Below, one piece after another: positions 44,166 through 56,307 of a stretch of 64,000 nucleotides of DNA. The notes beneath the pieces are model-generated. The model searched no databases and was not told the DNA's origin. It saw only the letters and a program-made list of their open reading frames with translations. The first letter of the stretch is position 1; every line of letters starts with the position of its first letter. The position numbers and the translations under genes are program-made. Origin of the DNA: Rhabditophanes sp. KR3021 (Eukaryota; Nematoda; Chromadorea; Rhabditida; Alloionematidae); contig CAUJLY010000001.1 of NCBI GenBank assembly GCA_963281155.1, forward strand, positions 4,030,001-4,094,000, given 5' to 3'.

Positions 44166-45175
44166 ATGGAAACTCAAGTAAGGCCAGTGTCCAATTTTAT
44201 GATCTATGGAACTCTTTCATTGTCTGCATTTGGATTGTTAGGAAATATTTTGATAATAATCATTATTATCTATGCCAAGCATCAACGAAATAGATGTACG
44301 TTATTAATGGTTTTACTAGCAATCAGCAATACTTTTGTCTGTGCCTATTTAGTAAGTTTGTCATTTGCAAAAGCTTATTATTCGTTTAGATACAATTGAG
44401 AGTATTTATGATTGTAAATAAATTTTTTATGGATAACCATTCTTGTTATTACACATCCATTTATGGCATATTTTTTCTAAACGTTCAAGCAATTGTTGGA
44501 CTAAGTTCTGCAGTAGATAGACTAATTGCCGTGAGGTTTCCCTTTTCTTACGATGCAATATCTTTGAAGAAATACTTTTTTATCGCCATAATACCTATTT
44601 TTATTTTGGCCGCAATGATTACTGGAATAGGTTATTTTTACACAAATGATAATGACATTATTCCCGTGTGCATGCCACCTACTGCCTATAATGGTTTTTC
44701 AAAAATCATATGGATAAGTACTAATATTGTAATTGTATTTTTAGTAATAATTGTTTATGCAATTACTTTTCATACTTTAAAGAGAACTAACCAAAGTAAG
44801 TTAATTAAAAGTATTATTTTTACTTAATGTTTTCTAGATAACATTGTATTAGTCAGAACTTTTGACATAAAGCAAATTAAGAATGTTTTGTCTTCACTCG
44901 TCGTTGTGATAGGCGTATATTCAGGTACATGGGCATTAACGATTCTTTTACTTCTTATAAGTTCAACATTACCACCTGGAAACCCGATTTCCAAGCAAAT
45001 TGAACAACAGTCAGCTTGGCTGGTAATTATTAACGCATCATCTAATTTTCCAATCTATTTATGGAGAACGAAAGAATATCGTGACACATTTATTAATTTG
45101 TTGAGACCAAAAAACAATTCTAGAATAGGTTCAAAAGCTACTATTTTTGTAAGAAGTATAATATTTAAAAAATAA
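44166..45175 (+). CDS. Srsx-type serpentine chemoreceptor (GPCR)
   Basis: Exons 44166-44351, 44390-44795 and 44838-45175, with introns of 38 and 42 bp, give 309 residues with seven hydrophobic segments. TM1 has LSLSAFGLLGNILIIIII (the GN motif), TM3 ends VGLSSAVDRLIAVRFPFSY (DRLIAV..P, the DRY-equivalent of Srsx), and the TM7 region has NASSNFPIYLWRTKEYRDTF, corresponding to NPxxY followed by helix 8. This is characteristic of nematode Srsx receptors of the rhodopsin-like group, expressed mainly in sensory neurons. It sits between two Ly6-like genes on the same strand. Confidence 0.87.
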
Positions 45176-45317
45176 ATTATTCGATACAAAATAGATAAAA
45201 AAGTAAAGAATTTTTCGAATTTAATAGCTCTGCCTGATAATGTAATTATTCGATTGATAGTAAATAAAGATAAAAAGAAAAATTCATCATTGCTTTTGAG
45301 CGCATTACTTAATCACA

Positions 45318-46582
45318 ATGATTAAGAATATTATTTTTGTAATTTCCTGTATAGTATTGACTGTGAAATGTAATGACATTGCATGCCACCAATATTTTCA
45401 AAATTTAGAGCTTATTGGATATTCAAACTCCGCAGATCAAACAATCTATGGAAATCAAAGTAATCCTTGCGTACAATCAGATCTTATTTTCTATTTTAAA
45501 AATGAGAAAAATGTTGCTGCGTACAATGGGACTTTTTTAGGCTTGAAAAAGGTTGTACAAACTCTTGGATTCATCATGTATAAGCCTCCAGTGGTAAGAA
45601 TAATTATTTCCTTGATAAATTATTATTTTTTGAGATCGGCAAATGTGAAAGTGTTTCCTTTTTTCCACTTGGTAATAATTTTAAAAATGTAACAGTTGAC
45701 TATTGTGGATGCAACACTGATTTTTGTAATGGCCCGGCTGTTGATCGTCAATACTGCCAAGTTATTCATAAAGGTTTTGAAACATTGGGGATGTCTGATA
45801 AATACTCAAACGCAGTTGGATGTGATACTTTTCCTGATTCTTGTGTAACAGTTACAGGTTTAGAGTCTTTTAATGTTAAATATATGTTAATTAGAACAAT
45901 TTAGGCTGGTACCACAATGGAAACACATTAATGTTTAAAGGTAAACTTAATATTCGCTTTAATTTGTCTTATATAAAGATTGCATGTCTTCATTTTATAA
46001 GAACTTAAACCCTCATCTTGTGAATCCAATAACCTTTGATAACGTAACTTTAAACTTCAACAACAATTAATCATTTTTTAGACCCGAAAATGTTTAACGC
46101 GCACCATAAATATGATCGGTGTGTCCACAACTTTAGTGACGTCATGTAATTGTAATGATGGTGATAATTGCAATTTTCATTATTATAATTCTACACGTTG
46201 TATTCATCAAGTCAATGGTTTGCTATCATATGGTTTGAACGATATCAAAAAGACAACCACACTATGTAAAAATTCATCACCATGCATAAAAGTTTCAGTT
46301 GATTCTATGGCTTATCAAGGATGTATTGAAGATTTTGAAACAATTTTAGCTCCAGACCAATACATATCATTTCTTGTAAGTTAGTAAAATATGGCTATAA
46401 TTAATTAACTTAAGGATAATAATTGCAAGAATGCCAGCTTGAAAATGAAGAAGTTTGGCAACATAGAACAAATGGAAGTATGCAGTTGCTTAGGAGATGA
46501 ATGTAACTCTTCGACATCGAACAACCAACTGTATAATATTTTATTCATGGTGTTTATTACTATATTAAAAGAAATGCATTAA
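45318..46582 (+). CDS. Three-module Ly6-like protein, probably GPI-anchored
   Basis: Six exons (45318-45593, 45635-45857, 45905-45940, 45979-46043, 46082-46375, 46415-46582) join in phase to 353 residues. After a signal peptide there are three modules beginning CHQYFQNLELIGYS, CQVIHKGFETLGMSDKYS and CIHQVNGLLSYGLN, and ending CGCNTDFCN, CNCNDGDNC and CSCLGDECN. A hydrophobic C-terminus (YNILFMVFITIL) suggests a GPI signal. The introns inside modules 1 and 3 and the last one of module 2 are phase 0, just before an x-Cys segment, as in the sister genes. The 36-nt exon 3 and the TTTTTTGAG acceptor of exon 2 are less certain. Confidence 0.68.
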
Positions 46583-47418
46583 AATAGATAACTAATTTAT
46601 TATTAAACTTAATTAACAGTGTATTTTGAATTGCAATAAAGTTTGTACATGTAATGTCAATGACTTAAATGAACACCCTGAACTTGTCTTCAGACATCTC
46701 TGTACATTCATGATTTAATTAAAAAATAATTTATTTTTTATAAATTATAAGACACATGTTACATTCAATAGATTGACAAAGTCATAATCACAACCTCTAA
46801 AAATAGCTTCTGTTTTATAAACAGCAGTTATCCAAGACACGTATGAAGTACCGCAGCACAAGTTACGTTGTTCGTTTAACATCGTTTACTTATAATTCCA
46901 AGGAACCAAGAATTCCCCTAAAGCATTGCAGATAATTAGTATCAGCTTTATTTTGCTCAGAAATAAATGTGTTGCCACTTAACTGAGCAAATAAAGGTTT
47001 AAATAATGGAAATAAGAATAAAAGAAAAACATTTTTGATTCAAAATTAAATAAATATTCCGTCTTTCATTGAATCTGAAAATTCTATAATATATGCAATC
47101 TTCATAATATATGAGGTCTTACTACTTAATTTGAGTTTATTCCTATTATTTATCATAGGGAAAAATTATCTTCAAATGAGACATTATAAGCATATTTACA
47201 GGATTATAAATATGTACCAAAGTTGATCTTGGGATGTTGTTTTCGATGTGTCACCAAATCTTGAAGTGATATACTACCTAATATGAAAAAATATATCCAT
47301 TGGATGTTTACAGAGCTATTTAAATGATATTTATATTAGCTTAATATTTACTCAAAATTAATATGCAATCATAAATATTACAGTATTAAACTACACAGAT
47401 TAGTTTACCGATTTGTTT
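46583..47418. other. Convergent spacer inside Ly6-like cluster
   Basis: AT-rich. Apart from the relict at 46745-46882, I see no gene. Confidence 0.5.
46745..46882 (-). pseudogene. Relict of a Ly6-like gene
   Basis: A 45-codon frame from ATG contains NLCCGTSYVSWI, then TEAIFRGCDYDFVNLLN and a terminal TCVL. This matches the Cys-Cys start and GC-xx-x-NL block of exon 1 of the neighbouring gene at 47880. No signal peptide or second exon was found, so I read it as a fragment left from cluster duplication. Confidence 0.4.
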
Positions 47419-47880
47419 TTATGAATCACCACTGAGCATTAAATATAAGGAAATAAAAAAAAGAATGTATAAACTTTTGTATATAATTATTTTCGAAGTG
47501 CCACTGCATTCATCAGTCAAACTTGTGCATGCTACAATATTTGAGATACCGCTTTGAAGATTGACGCATTGAGTAGTCTGCAAAATATTACTATTTAAAA
47601 CTTAGTTTTGTGATTAACAAACCATTTGCTGCTGATTGTACCCTAAGCTAAACATAAGATTCTGAGCAGTAACTTGACATCCTTTGAACACAACTCGTTC
47701 ATTCATATAAACCCCACTTAATACCGCACAAAAAGTTTGTGGGGGGCAATCGGTTACGCTTTTGCTAACATCGGGATAGTCTAATCTAGAAAATCCTCGG
47801 ACTTCATTGCAGCATAATTTTGAGGAACAATAATAAAAAAATTGCATTAAAAAAAGACTGAAAAATATAAAACTCTTCAT
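47419..47880 (-). CDS. Single-module Ly6-like protein
   Basis: Exons 47880-47623 and 47577-47419 (phase-0 intron, 45 bp) give 138 residues: signal peptide MKSFIFFSLFLMQFFYYCSS, one module with CCNEVRGFSRLDYPDV, FCAVLSGVYMNERVVFKGC and CTSLTDECSG, then a hydrophobic tail (LYILFFISLYLML) compatible with GPI anchoring. The intron lies immediately before TTQC, the same module position as in the other cluster members. Confidence 0.72.
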
Positions 47881-48080
47881 TTGCTCACTGTGCGAATGAA
47901 GATATGGGATGCTCTTTCATTCTTATAAAGATATCATAAATAGTGGCGGTATTAATCTGAATTGTAAATATTAGCTTTTTTATGATTAATATATGTTTTT
48001 TGAGTAACCATGATTCTTCTGCTATTTTAAAATATTTATTAACAGAATATTGATAAATCAAATACAATCGTTTGGTTGAA

Positions 48081-48531
48081 TTAGTAAAAGGGTATTGCCA
48101 AAATTAAACAAATGACAAATCCAAGAATTTTTATTGTTGATTTTTGATGACTGTCGTTGCATAAATTATTTGAACACCCGCAAATTGTAAATCCAACTCG
48201 GTTGTTTGAAGTTTGATTGATACAAGTGTCGGCCTAAAATATGTTAGAATAAGGAAATATTAAAAATGCATACGTTGATAACAGAATTAATGCCCATTGT
48301 TCTCAAAATATTAAGTCCAGTTGAGTTACAACCTTTGTAAATAGTTGGTTCGTTATTATCTGTTCCTCTTATGGAAATACAGGGAGTTAAACTTGGACAG
48401 AATACTTTAATCCTTTTAGAATGTCGAAATCCAATTAATCCGAATCCACTAATTTCATTGTAACATTCCAAGGAATGTATAATATTGGCGAAGTTAATTA
48501 AAAATAAAAGAAGGAGTTTAATACTGAGCAT
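48081..48531 (-). CDS. Single-module Ly6-like protein
   Basis: Exons 48531-48274 and 48233-48081 (phase-0 intron, 40 bp) give 136 residues. A signal peptide (MLSIKLLLLFLINFANIIHS) is followed by CYNEISGFGLIGFRHS, TPCISIRG, TIYKGCNSTGLNILRTMG, then after the intron ADTCINQT and CGCSNNLCND, and a hydrophobic C-terminal tail. The ATG at 48531 is preferred because the frame upstream starts with TTG. It is the closest relative of the gene at 47419, in the same orientation. Confidence 0.74.
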
Positions 48532-49707
48532 TATTACCAAGATAATAATATGATAATTTTACATAGAAATGCATGACTTTTGTATATGATTGATAATAAG
48601 TTTCTGGTAATGTAAACATACATCACGTTGACCCAGCTTTCACTGATATAACTCACCCTTTCATGCAATCTGGCTTATTTGTTTAAAGCTGAAAATAAAT
48701 TTGATCTCGAGAAAAAACTTTTACGGTTGCAAAAAGTACGCACATATTTTAAAATGATCCAATTATTACACAAATAAGCTATTTTCTGAATTATTGAAAG
48801 TTGTTTAAGCAGGGATGAAAATATTGTTTTGCAAATTTGTGTAAATTGAAAAATTAAATAAATAAGCCGATGCAAAGTTTAAAACATAATTTCATAATAT
48901 TTATATAGACTAATTTTATTTGCATATGATAATGTCATTTAAAAATATTTAATTAATATATGTATAAATTAATAATGAAATGTGTTATTGTGAAAAACGT
49001 ACCGGTCTTATGAACTTACTTTTAAATTATTAAAGGTGATTTTAGTGTAAATGAATTTGCGGCAATTTATCTCTTCTCAATAAAGTTTTCAAAAAAGGGA
49101 TTTTTGACATTTCAAAGTGAACTTGACAAAGACTTTTTGATGAATAAATTCTTTAATATGAAATGCTCGCATTAACTCAGTTTTTCCAATTAATGATATT
49201 CAATTGCTTGAATCAAAACTTTTCGGTACTTTAAAATTCCCAATTAAATATTTCCTTAAACTTAAGTTCTAAAATATTTGCATGTACTCATAAATGTTTC
49301 CGTAACTCATGTTCTAAAATATTTGCATGTACTCATAAATGTTTCCGTAACTCATGTTCTAAAATATTTGAATAAACTTATATTCTAAAATATTTTGATA
49401 ATTTTAAAATTTCAATTGAACTATTGAAATTAAATGATTTTTGTGCAATTCAAAGGCATAATTAATTGATAAAAGGATTCAATTCAATATAAATTGAATT
49501 TGATTGGGGAAAAATCGGCTTTTATTCACAAATTCACTGAATTGAATTGTTCAAAATAAATGAAAACTGCAAATTACATTGAATAAAATGAATTGATGCA
49601 TTGCAGAATAAGAATGATTGGAAATAAAACAAATAATTTTGATTAAAATGGAACAATTAATTTTGTTCAAATAAATGAAAACAGCAAAATTAATTCAGTG
49701 AATATTC
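48532..49707. other. Intergenic with tandem repeat
   Basis: About 1.2 kb, AT-rich, containing the 45-bp repeat at 49267. No gene supported. Confidence 0.5.
49267..49395. repeat. Tandem repeat, 45-bp unit, ~2.7 copies
   Basis: Copies begin at 49267, 49312 and 49357 with TTCTAAAATATTTGCATGTA followed by CTCATAAATGTTTCCGTAAC. The first two are nearly identical. Confidence 0.9.
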
Positions 49708-50632
49708 TTAACGACGGACTTGATGGAGGGGAGATCTTGAACGGTGTCCACTCTTGAATCTTGGGGAAGGAGAACGTCTACTGCCACCGAAGCGACGCTC
49801 ATCCTCGTATCTCCCACCTCCTCTTCTATCGTCACCACCACGACGATCATCATTTCTTCCATAATCATTGCGTCTTCCTCCAAAGTCTTTCCCATCTCTT
49901 GGTGATGGGGATCTGCGAGTTTTTCTTGGAGACATACTACGGTCTCTGTAATTATCACGTCTTGGTGATCTATCCCTAAATCCCCCACCATTGCCGCGAC
50001 CTCCTCTAGGACGGTCATAATTTCTATCACCACCACCACGACCACCTCCGTCTTTGTCGGAATTGTTATGAGGACCCTTTGTATTTGAATAATCGACTCT
50101 CACGTTTCTCCCGTGAATCTCAACTCCATTCAGATCATCTATAAGATTGTTAAAAAAAGTAATGGAATGAAATGATACCTTTAGCAGCAATAGCATCTTC
50201 CAGGTTGCGGAAAGTAATAAACCCAAACCCTTTTGAGCTGTTTGTGTCTCTGTCCTTGACGATGATAACGCGTTCGATTTCACCGTGTTTTCCAAATGTT
50301 TTTTCGAGATCAATTTCCTTGGTGTTGTTTGACATTCCAAAACACCCAATTACTGAGGAAGGCTCCGCTGGAGGACGATCTCTTGGCCCCCCTCTGAAAT
50401 TACCGCCACCACCTCTGTTTCCACCGCCATTTCTTCTTGGAGAACCACTGTATTCACGCTTTCTTGGGGGGATCTGCTGTGTGATTTAGCAACTCTACGA
50501 CTTCTTTCACTGTCACTGCCATTTCTAAAAGTGGCATGTAAATATACTTATATTTAACTTTTTCTAAAATTACCTTACTGGAGAACGGGAATTAGATCCT
50601 CTTGATCCACTGTTTTGTCTGTCTCTGACCAT
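49708..50632 (-). CDS. rsp-8: TRA2/RSP-8-like SR splicing factor (one frame break)
   Basis: Exons are 50632-50574, 50524-50179 and 50138-49708. The N-terminus is Arg/Ser-rich. One RRM has RNP2 IGCFGM and RNP1 KGFGFITF, and ends NGVEIHGRNVRVDYSNTKGP, the arrangement of transformer-2 proteins. A Gly/Arg/Asp-rich then RS-type tail (RDRSMSPRKTRRSPSPR) follows. Such proteins bind GAA-rich exonic enhancers in the nucleus. The frame from the ATG meets the RRM frame only if the C6 run (G6 at 50466-50471 on the plus strand) has seven bases; otherwise the RRM is out of frame. No intron explains it, so an assembly indel is likely. Confidence 0.78.
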
Positions 50633-51641
50633 GTTAATTTGTTACTGAAAATTATTGTGAATTGAAAGTTAATGTTTAGTGTTTTAATAATGCAACGTCG
50701 AAAGTATTGGCTTTTTAAAGATTTTTAATAAGAACTAGGACGTAATGTTAAAAGATTGATTTGAAGTTAGAATGTCAATATGACGTTAATTTAAATCCTT
50801 ATATACTCTTTTAGTTTGGCAAAATGCAGTAATTGGCAAACGTTTAGCCTTCTTATTGGAACAGAATTTAAATTTGGGATTTGTCTTGGGCAGAATGCAG
50901 TAAAATGAACAAGTGTGGAGCCGCGCGTCTTTATGCAAATAAAAAAGGTGGAACCATTTGTGTATCAAAGATTTTAATAATAATGAAAATATCGATGCAA
51001 GCTTAAATTTAAAAAGAAATAGATAAAAAGGAAATAATGATAAGCAAGGTTGGACAGCTTTGTTTAGTAAAAAGATGGCAAAAACCAACTTGTTAAAGTC
51101 AATACAATAATTCTTGTAACTTCCAATGATAACTGCGCATCAGGCCAAATCATCACTAATAAAATGCAATTTTTAATGGTAAAAACAATGAGTTTTTTGA
51201 AAAAATGATTGATTTCCATGTAAAAATGTAGTTTATTGCAAAAGTATTGGACGTTGCGCGCAGTTGGAAAATGCCACATACGTAATTTTAGTAAAAATAG
51301 CGTTATTTGAGTAAGTAGAGCTCAAGATTGGCGACAGATGTCAATATGTATCATTATGATTTTTTATTTTTCTGCATATAATATTATTGTTTTTGTTTGG
51401 TACTGATGATTTTTTGTATCACTATTGTTAATCATAGGTAAGCAATTAACAGGCCAAAAATGTTTTACTTTGCTTTCAAAGTTATGATGATAAGTATTGT
51501 ATTATTAATATAATTTTTATTGGTCTTAATTACATAAAGAACTTGCAAGGAGGATAAATAGATATGTCAACTTATCCGAGAGTGTATATGTACAATATAA
51601 AAATAATAAAAGTTTGCTTTAAGTAAATTTATTCATAAAAA
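50633..51641. other. Intergenic, TRA2-like upstream region
   Basis: About 1 kb. Two minus-strand frames (50786-51088, 51064-51279) overlap here but have no recognisable features and are not called. Confidence 0.45.
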
Positions 51642-54600
51642 TTAAACTATGGGTAGCACTCGTATAATGATTCCCTTCTTTTTGCATTCTTCTAGTATAA
51701 GTTTCTTGTGTTCAGGAATGACATAATGCCACATACCTAAAAAATAACTATTTATTTACCCAAATACAACTATGCTAAAATATTTTATCCTAATTGATGC
51801 AAACTTACCAACCAAAATCAATGGCACATCAGGAAGAGCGACTTCCGAAATTTCTTTAACAAGATTATTCAAACTATTTTGAGGACTGGCGACATACTTC
51901 CGTAAACTGGATGATACTTTCGTTTTGCTCGATTCTTTCAACTCTCTTAACTAAACAAAACCATCGTTAAAATCATTTAATTTACTTACAATTTTAGCAT
52001 AGTCTTCTTTTGATGGTATTCTATTAACATGGACCTCTTTCGGAACTGTTTCAATCTGTGCGATCTGATCTGAAGCAACGGATGACTTAGGTTTATCACT
52101 TTCATTTCCCTTGCTTTTCTTGATTCCACCACTGCCGGGAAGCTAAAATATATATTGATTAAGCCACGTAAATGGAAATTATTATATCTAAGTAAACGTA
52201 CCTTGACAATTGTAATTTTCCTTTTTCTTGGTTGAGCATCGTTTACTCCGCTAGTAAGTTTGGGAATCAATTTTTGATCTTCAGAATAATGCCCTTGTAC
52301 AAATGTTGTAAAAGAAGAGTCCTCTTCAATCTTGATATGACTTCTCTTAGGCTTTATAAAATGACCATCGTCCTTGGCATAGCTGAATCCTGTGCTTTCA
52401 GTAATACTTTTCGAATTTAATCCAGCAGCCAAACTTCTTTGCATTTGGACACCTCTTTCTCTGAAGAATCGCCCACAAATTTCAAGAAATGGCTTGGCAG
52501 TGCCATATATATTTATAGATGCTCGCATCCACGAGGGAAAGTAATTTTTATCCATTGTTGTAAAACGTTGATCTAACAGAAAGACACTGCCAAAATCATC
52601 TTTATGTCTAATAATTCTACCAATGGCTTGATTTATAGCTCTAATTCCCTCCAGCTTGTACCATTCCGTTGGAGCAATTGTTAAAGAATCTACTTTTTTC
52701 CTATGGGTCAAGTAATCTTTTTTCAATAAAACTCTTGGATCCATGAGTGGGGGATAAGGAATGCCAATAATAAATACAGCTCTGGACTGAGAATCTTTAA
52801 AATCAATCCCTTCAGACATTTTCCCTCTGCAAACTGCAAATAATATAGCTCCTTTATTTGAATCAACTGACTTTTCAAAATTAGCCATTATCAAATTGAC
52901 CTCTGTCTTATTTTTAGGTTCGCTATAAACATCCTTAAATCTTTCAAGTTCCCTGTAGATATTACTATCTTTTAGAAACTTGTCTTCTTTCCAACTTTTT
53001 ATAAAGGAATACATCTGAGCATATGCTGGGAAAAAAACAATTATTCCTTGAGGTATAATTTTTGCAGCCTCATAAATAACTTGCCCGACACCAGTCATAT
53101 AAGCAACATTTCCACGATTTTGAAAAGTTCCTAGCAATACTTCATTGTTGTCACCAGCTTTTATCGCTCCAGCACAAATTTGAGTACTTTTAGCAGCATG
53201 TCCGTTTTCCAATCTTATTAAAAAAGGACTAAAATATGAGAATAAATATTTTAAGTATAAAAACATACATTCCCATGGAGTTTATGAATTGTTTTAGAGG
53301 TGATAATGTTCCCGAAGCCACTATGATGCTATGGACTCCTCTAGACTGCAAATATCTCATTGAATAACCAGCGGAAAAACACCAATAATGAATCTTGATT
53401 TCTGTTGCTTCCTTTTCGATGTATAACTTGAACAATTGGGAAGCGGGATTGCCATCTTTTCCTCCGCCAACATTAGGTTCATTTGAATCAGCATACACAG
53501 TTGAGATTAAATTGGCGAACTCTTTCAATTGGTCAGCGTTTTCAAGATCAAAATTCTTTGCCAAGAATTGATGAGTCATCACAAACTGCCCCATTTTATC
53601 AATTAACAAGCAAATATTTGGAGAGGCTTCTTTTTGAATTTCTGCACTTTTAAGTAAATCTATCATTTTGCCCCCTTCAAAAATATTGCCAGGCAGATTT
53701 TGTATTACACTGCCTGTTGACAAATCCAAACTATCTATGACTTCTTCCAACTTCTGAAGCATTATTAGCAATTGAACTGCGTCGTTTTTCTCAAAATTGA
53801 ATTTTTTGTCAGTTCCGGCTTCACCAAAAGCAGCATCTGTGTTGTCCTTAAAGTTTGATAGAAGAAAGTTAAAAATAGAAATATTTGTTACGATTTACCA
53901 TTTCTTCTCTTATTCCCTCCTCAACATCAATATACAACTCCAGAATACTCTTGCATTCTTTAATACACAAAGCTAAATGTTTTGATGAAAAGTCAATTGA
54001 GGAAGAGTCTTCACAAATGTTTTCCAAATTATGTGCTTCATCAAAAATGACAATATTCCCTTTCAATTCAATCTTTTGGGCGGCTCTCAGTTTTGGATCA
54101 AGAATGTAATTGTAGGGTAGTAATATTAAATCCGCTTTATCAAAACTTTGCCTACTCTTATAGTAAGGACAATGGCAGTTACTTTTAGCCAATTTGACGA
54201 GGTCTTCAATGTCCATTACATTTCCTTCGTTTTCATACAAACTATCTCCCATCTTATCGTCATTTTCGAGTCCTAGGTAGTGACGACAACCTCTCTTTGA
54301 AACCAAATTTCTGCACAACATTGCTTTGGCATGTGAGTTTTGAACTTTTTGTACTTTTTCATTAATGCACAATTGGTCCCTTGAAGCCAGCACAACCGTA
54401 TTAAAATGTTTGTAAGTTGTTTTGTTCAATTCTCTCACAACTTGGGCTAATTGGGAATGGGTGCGGGAGGCATAAATAATTTTTGGAAATGTTAAACTAG
54501 CTGCACCTGTACCATCTTTACTGTTCTCTAAGTATAAGTAAGTTATATGAGTAATTTATTTGTATTAAACCTACTACTTCCGGAAATGGCCATTTGTTCG

Positions 54601-54815
54601 ACAAGCTTGGGGGCAAGATGGGCTTTTTCACCCTGTAACCAAGCCAATGTGGCGCAAAGAAGACTTAGTGTCTTACCTGTCCCTGTTGGGCTCTCTAAGG
54701 CTCCGTTTGCTCTCTGATTTAAAGCTTGTAAGACAGATCTCATAAAATCAGTCTGGCACTCATAAGGTTCATATGGAAATGATATTGAAGTATTTTCTAT
54801 TTCAACAATAGGCAT
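51642..54815 (-). CDS. rtel-1: RTEL1 DNA helicase
   Basis: Seven exons (54815-54575, 54527-53899, 53846-53269, 53228-52202, 52142-51990, 51950-51809, 51736-51642) join in phase to 954 residues, close to nematode RTEL-1. It is an XPD-family 5'-3' helicase that dismantles D-loops and secondary structures in recombination and telomere maintenance. Visible features: Q-motif start [20 protein letters not shown], Walker A SPTGTGKT (residues 42-49), four Fe-S cysteines (about C134, C152, C161, C200), DEAH box (243-246), and helicase C-terminal motifs LAVCRG-like [31 protein letters not shown] and [20 protein letters not shown]. The C-terminal exons code for a short harmonin-like helical region. The exon 1 donor is ambiguous by 3 nt. 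Confidence 0.93.
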
Positions 54816-55451
54816 TTTAAAATGATAAATATGGCAACAGTTTGAAAGTAGTGTTCATTAATGCATTTAAATAACTTTTATTTCCTTCCAATTAAATTCC
54901 GTTTAAGAATTTTTGATGTTATCTCCCGCATTAAATTTTTAATATGCTTCCAAAGTAATGACGATTAAAACTTATCATTAGAAAAACCCACCGCCAAATA
55001 ATAAAAATGCATTGTCGAATATTAAAACCCACACTATACTACATCCGTCAATACTCATTATTTTAACTTTTTTATCCGTAACAAGTCTTATGATGTCGCT
55101 TGGAAATTCAAAGAACATTCTTCAAAAATAGCATCGTATTAATCATTTACGAGGTAAAGTATATAAATAACACAGCAAAGCTATTCAATTTAAAATTAAT
55201 ACCTACTATTTACGTCATAATAAATATACCGTGCCTTACTTGTCATTCTTAACCAAATTTACTTCAAGAGGTTTTATTTTCCGAATTATGTACATGTAAC
55301 AGATTTTGTATATTAAATAAATAATTAATTCTTCAATATAAAGAAATTATTACAGATTGACTTTGTGTAAAAAGAAAGAGTATGTAAACCGTAATTTTGA
55401 TGAAGAGAACTTTCTATTGTCAAGGATGGCTTTTTCATAATTGTAATTTTT
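54816..55451. other. Intergenic upstream of rtel-1
   Basis: About 640 bp, AT-rich. Presumed rtel-1 promoter; no motif I can name. Confidence 0.45.
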
Positions 55452-56307
55452 CTATGCAAGAGCATCTACTGTCAAGACTTGAATTTTTCCTCCTGTATGA
55501 TTTAATGTTTTTGTTGAGACACGTCTTGATTCGGTTGCTCTTGATAAATTAGATACTTCGCTTGTATTCGAGGGATGATTTAGTTGCCTGGTAGGATTTG
55601 ACAAACGATTCATCATGGTATGTGGTCTTACAATTGTCGACACTTGATTACTAAATATATGTGAATTGTTTGAGTTCACTGTACCAGGCAAATCAACCGG
55701 CCCTTCCTCATTAATTTGGGTAAGTTGTTGATGTATGGCACTTCTAATTCGGGTAGTTGAAGGTGAAACTACGATTTGTAATTGAGAAGGAAATTGCTCT
55801 ACTGTGACGACTTGATCGTGTGTGATGGCGTTTGAATAGTTAGGCATTGTACCCGTATTGGTTCTGGCAGATGAAGCTAATGAGGAGTGATAAGATGGAG
55901 GATCAGTTGGTGGGGATTCGACTGTAGTATTATGAGAGTATAGTGGAGGTGGTTCATTCGACTGAATTTTAATCGCGTCTTCATACTTTGGAGGCAAAAT
56001 ATTTTCATTTGGGTAAATTTGTGCGCGTAAATGAGCTAAATTCTGGCTAAATCCATTTGATAGTGAAAATACATGTTGGGTACGCCAATCTACAATTAAA
56101 AAAGATTGTTATTATTGTCAAACTATACAAATATTTACCGTCTCTCATGCCTCGGAAAAAGTGTCTGTTTTGCTGCATTTCTTCATTATCATACTCTGAG
56201 GCAGTATCATCTGCTGACAAGCATCCTTTTAGTACAAAACGGCAAAAACAAATCATGAAGATGACAAGAATGCATAGGGGTGACAAATATGTTAAAAAAT
56301 CATTCAT
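55452..56307 (-). CDS. Single-pass membrane protein with PPxY motifs
   Basis: Exons 56307-56139 and 56089-55452 (49-bp phase-1 intron) give 268 residues. An N-terminal membrane segment (YLSPLCILVIFMICFCRFVL) is followed by an acidic stretch and a long cytoplasmic tail. The tail has PPKYEDA, PPPLYSH and DPPSYHS, which are WW-domain (NEDD4-type ligase) binding motifs, and then Ser/Thr/Asn-rich low complexity. The layout resembles WBP1/VOPP1-type adaptors, but I see no cysteine-rich ectodomain, so orthology is not claimed. It probably recruits a HECT E3 ligase at membranes. Confidence 0.72.

Noticed and set aside
50786..51279. Two overlapping minus-strand frames
   Set aside because: No ATG-supported continuous gene, no domain; likely chance.
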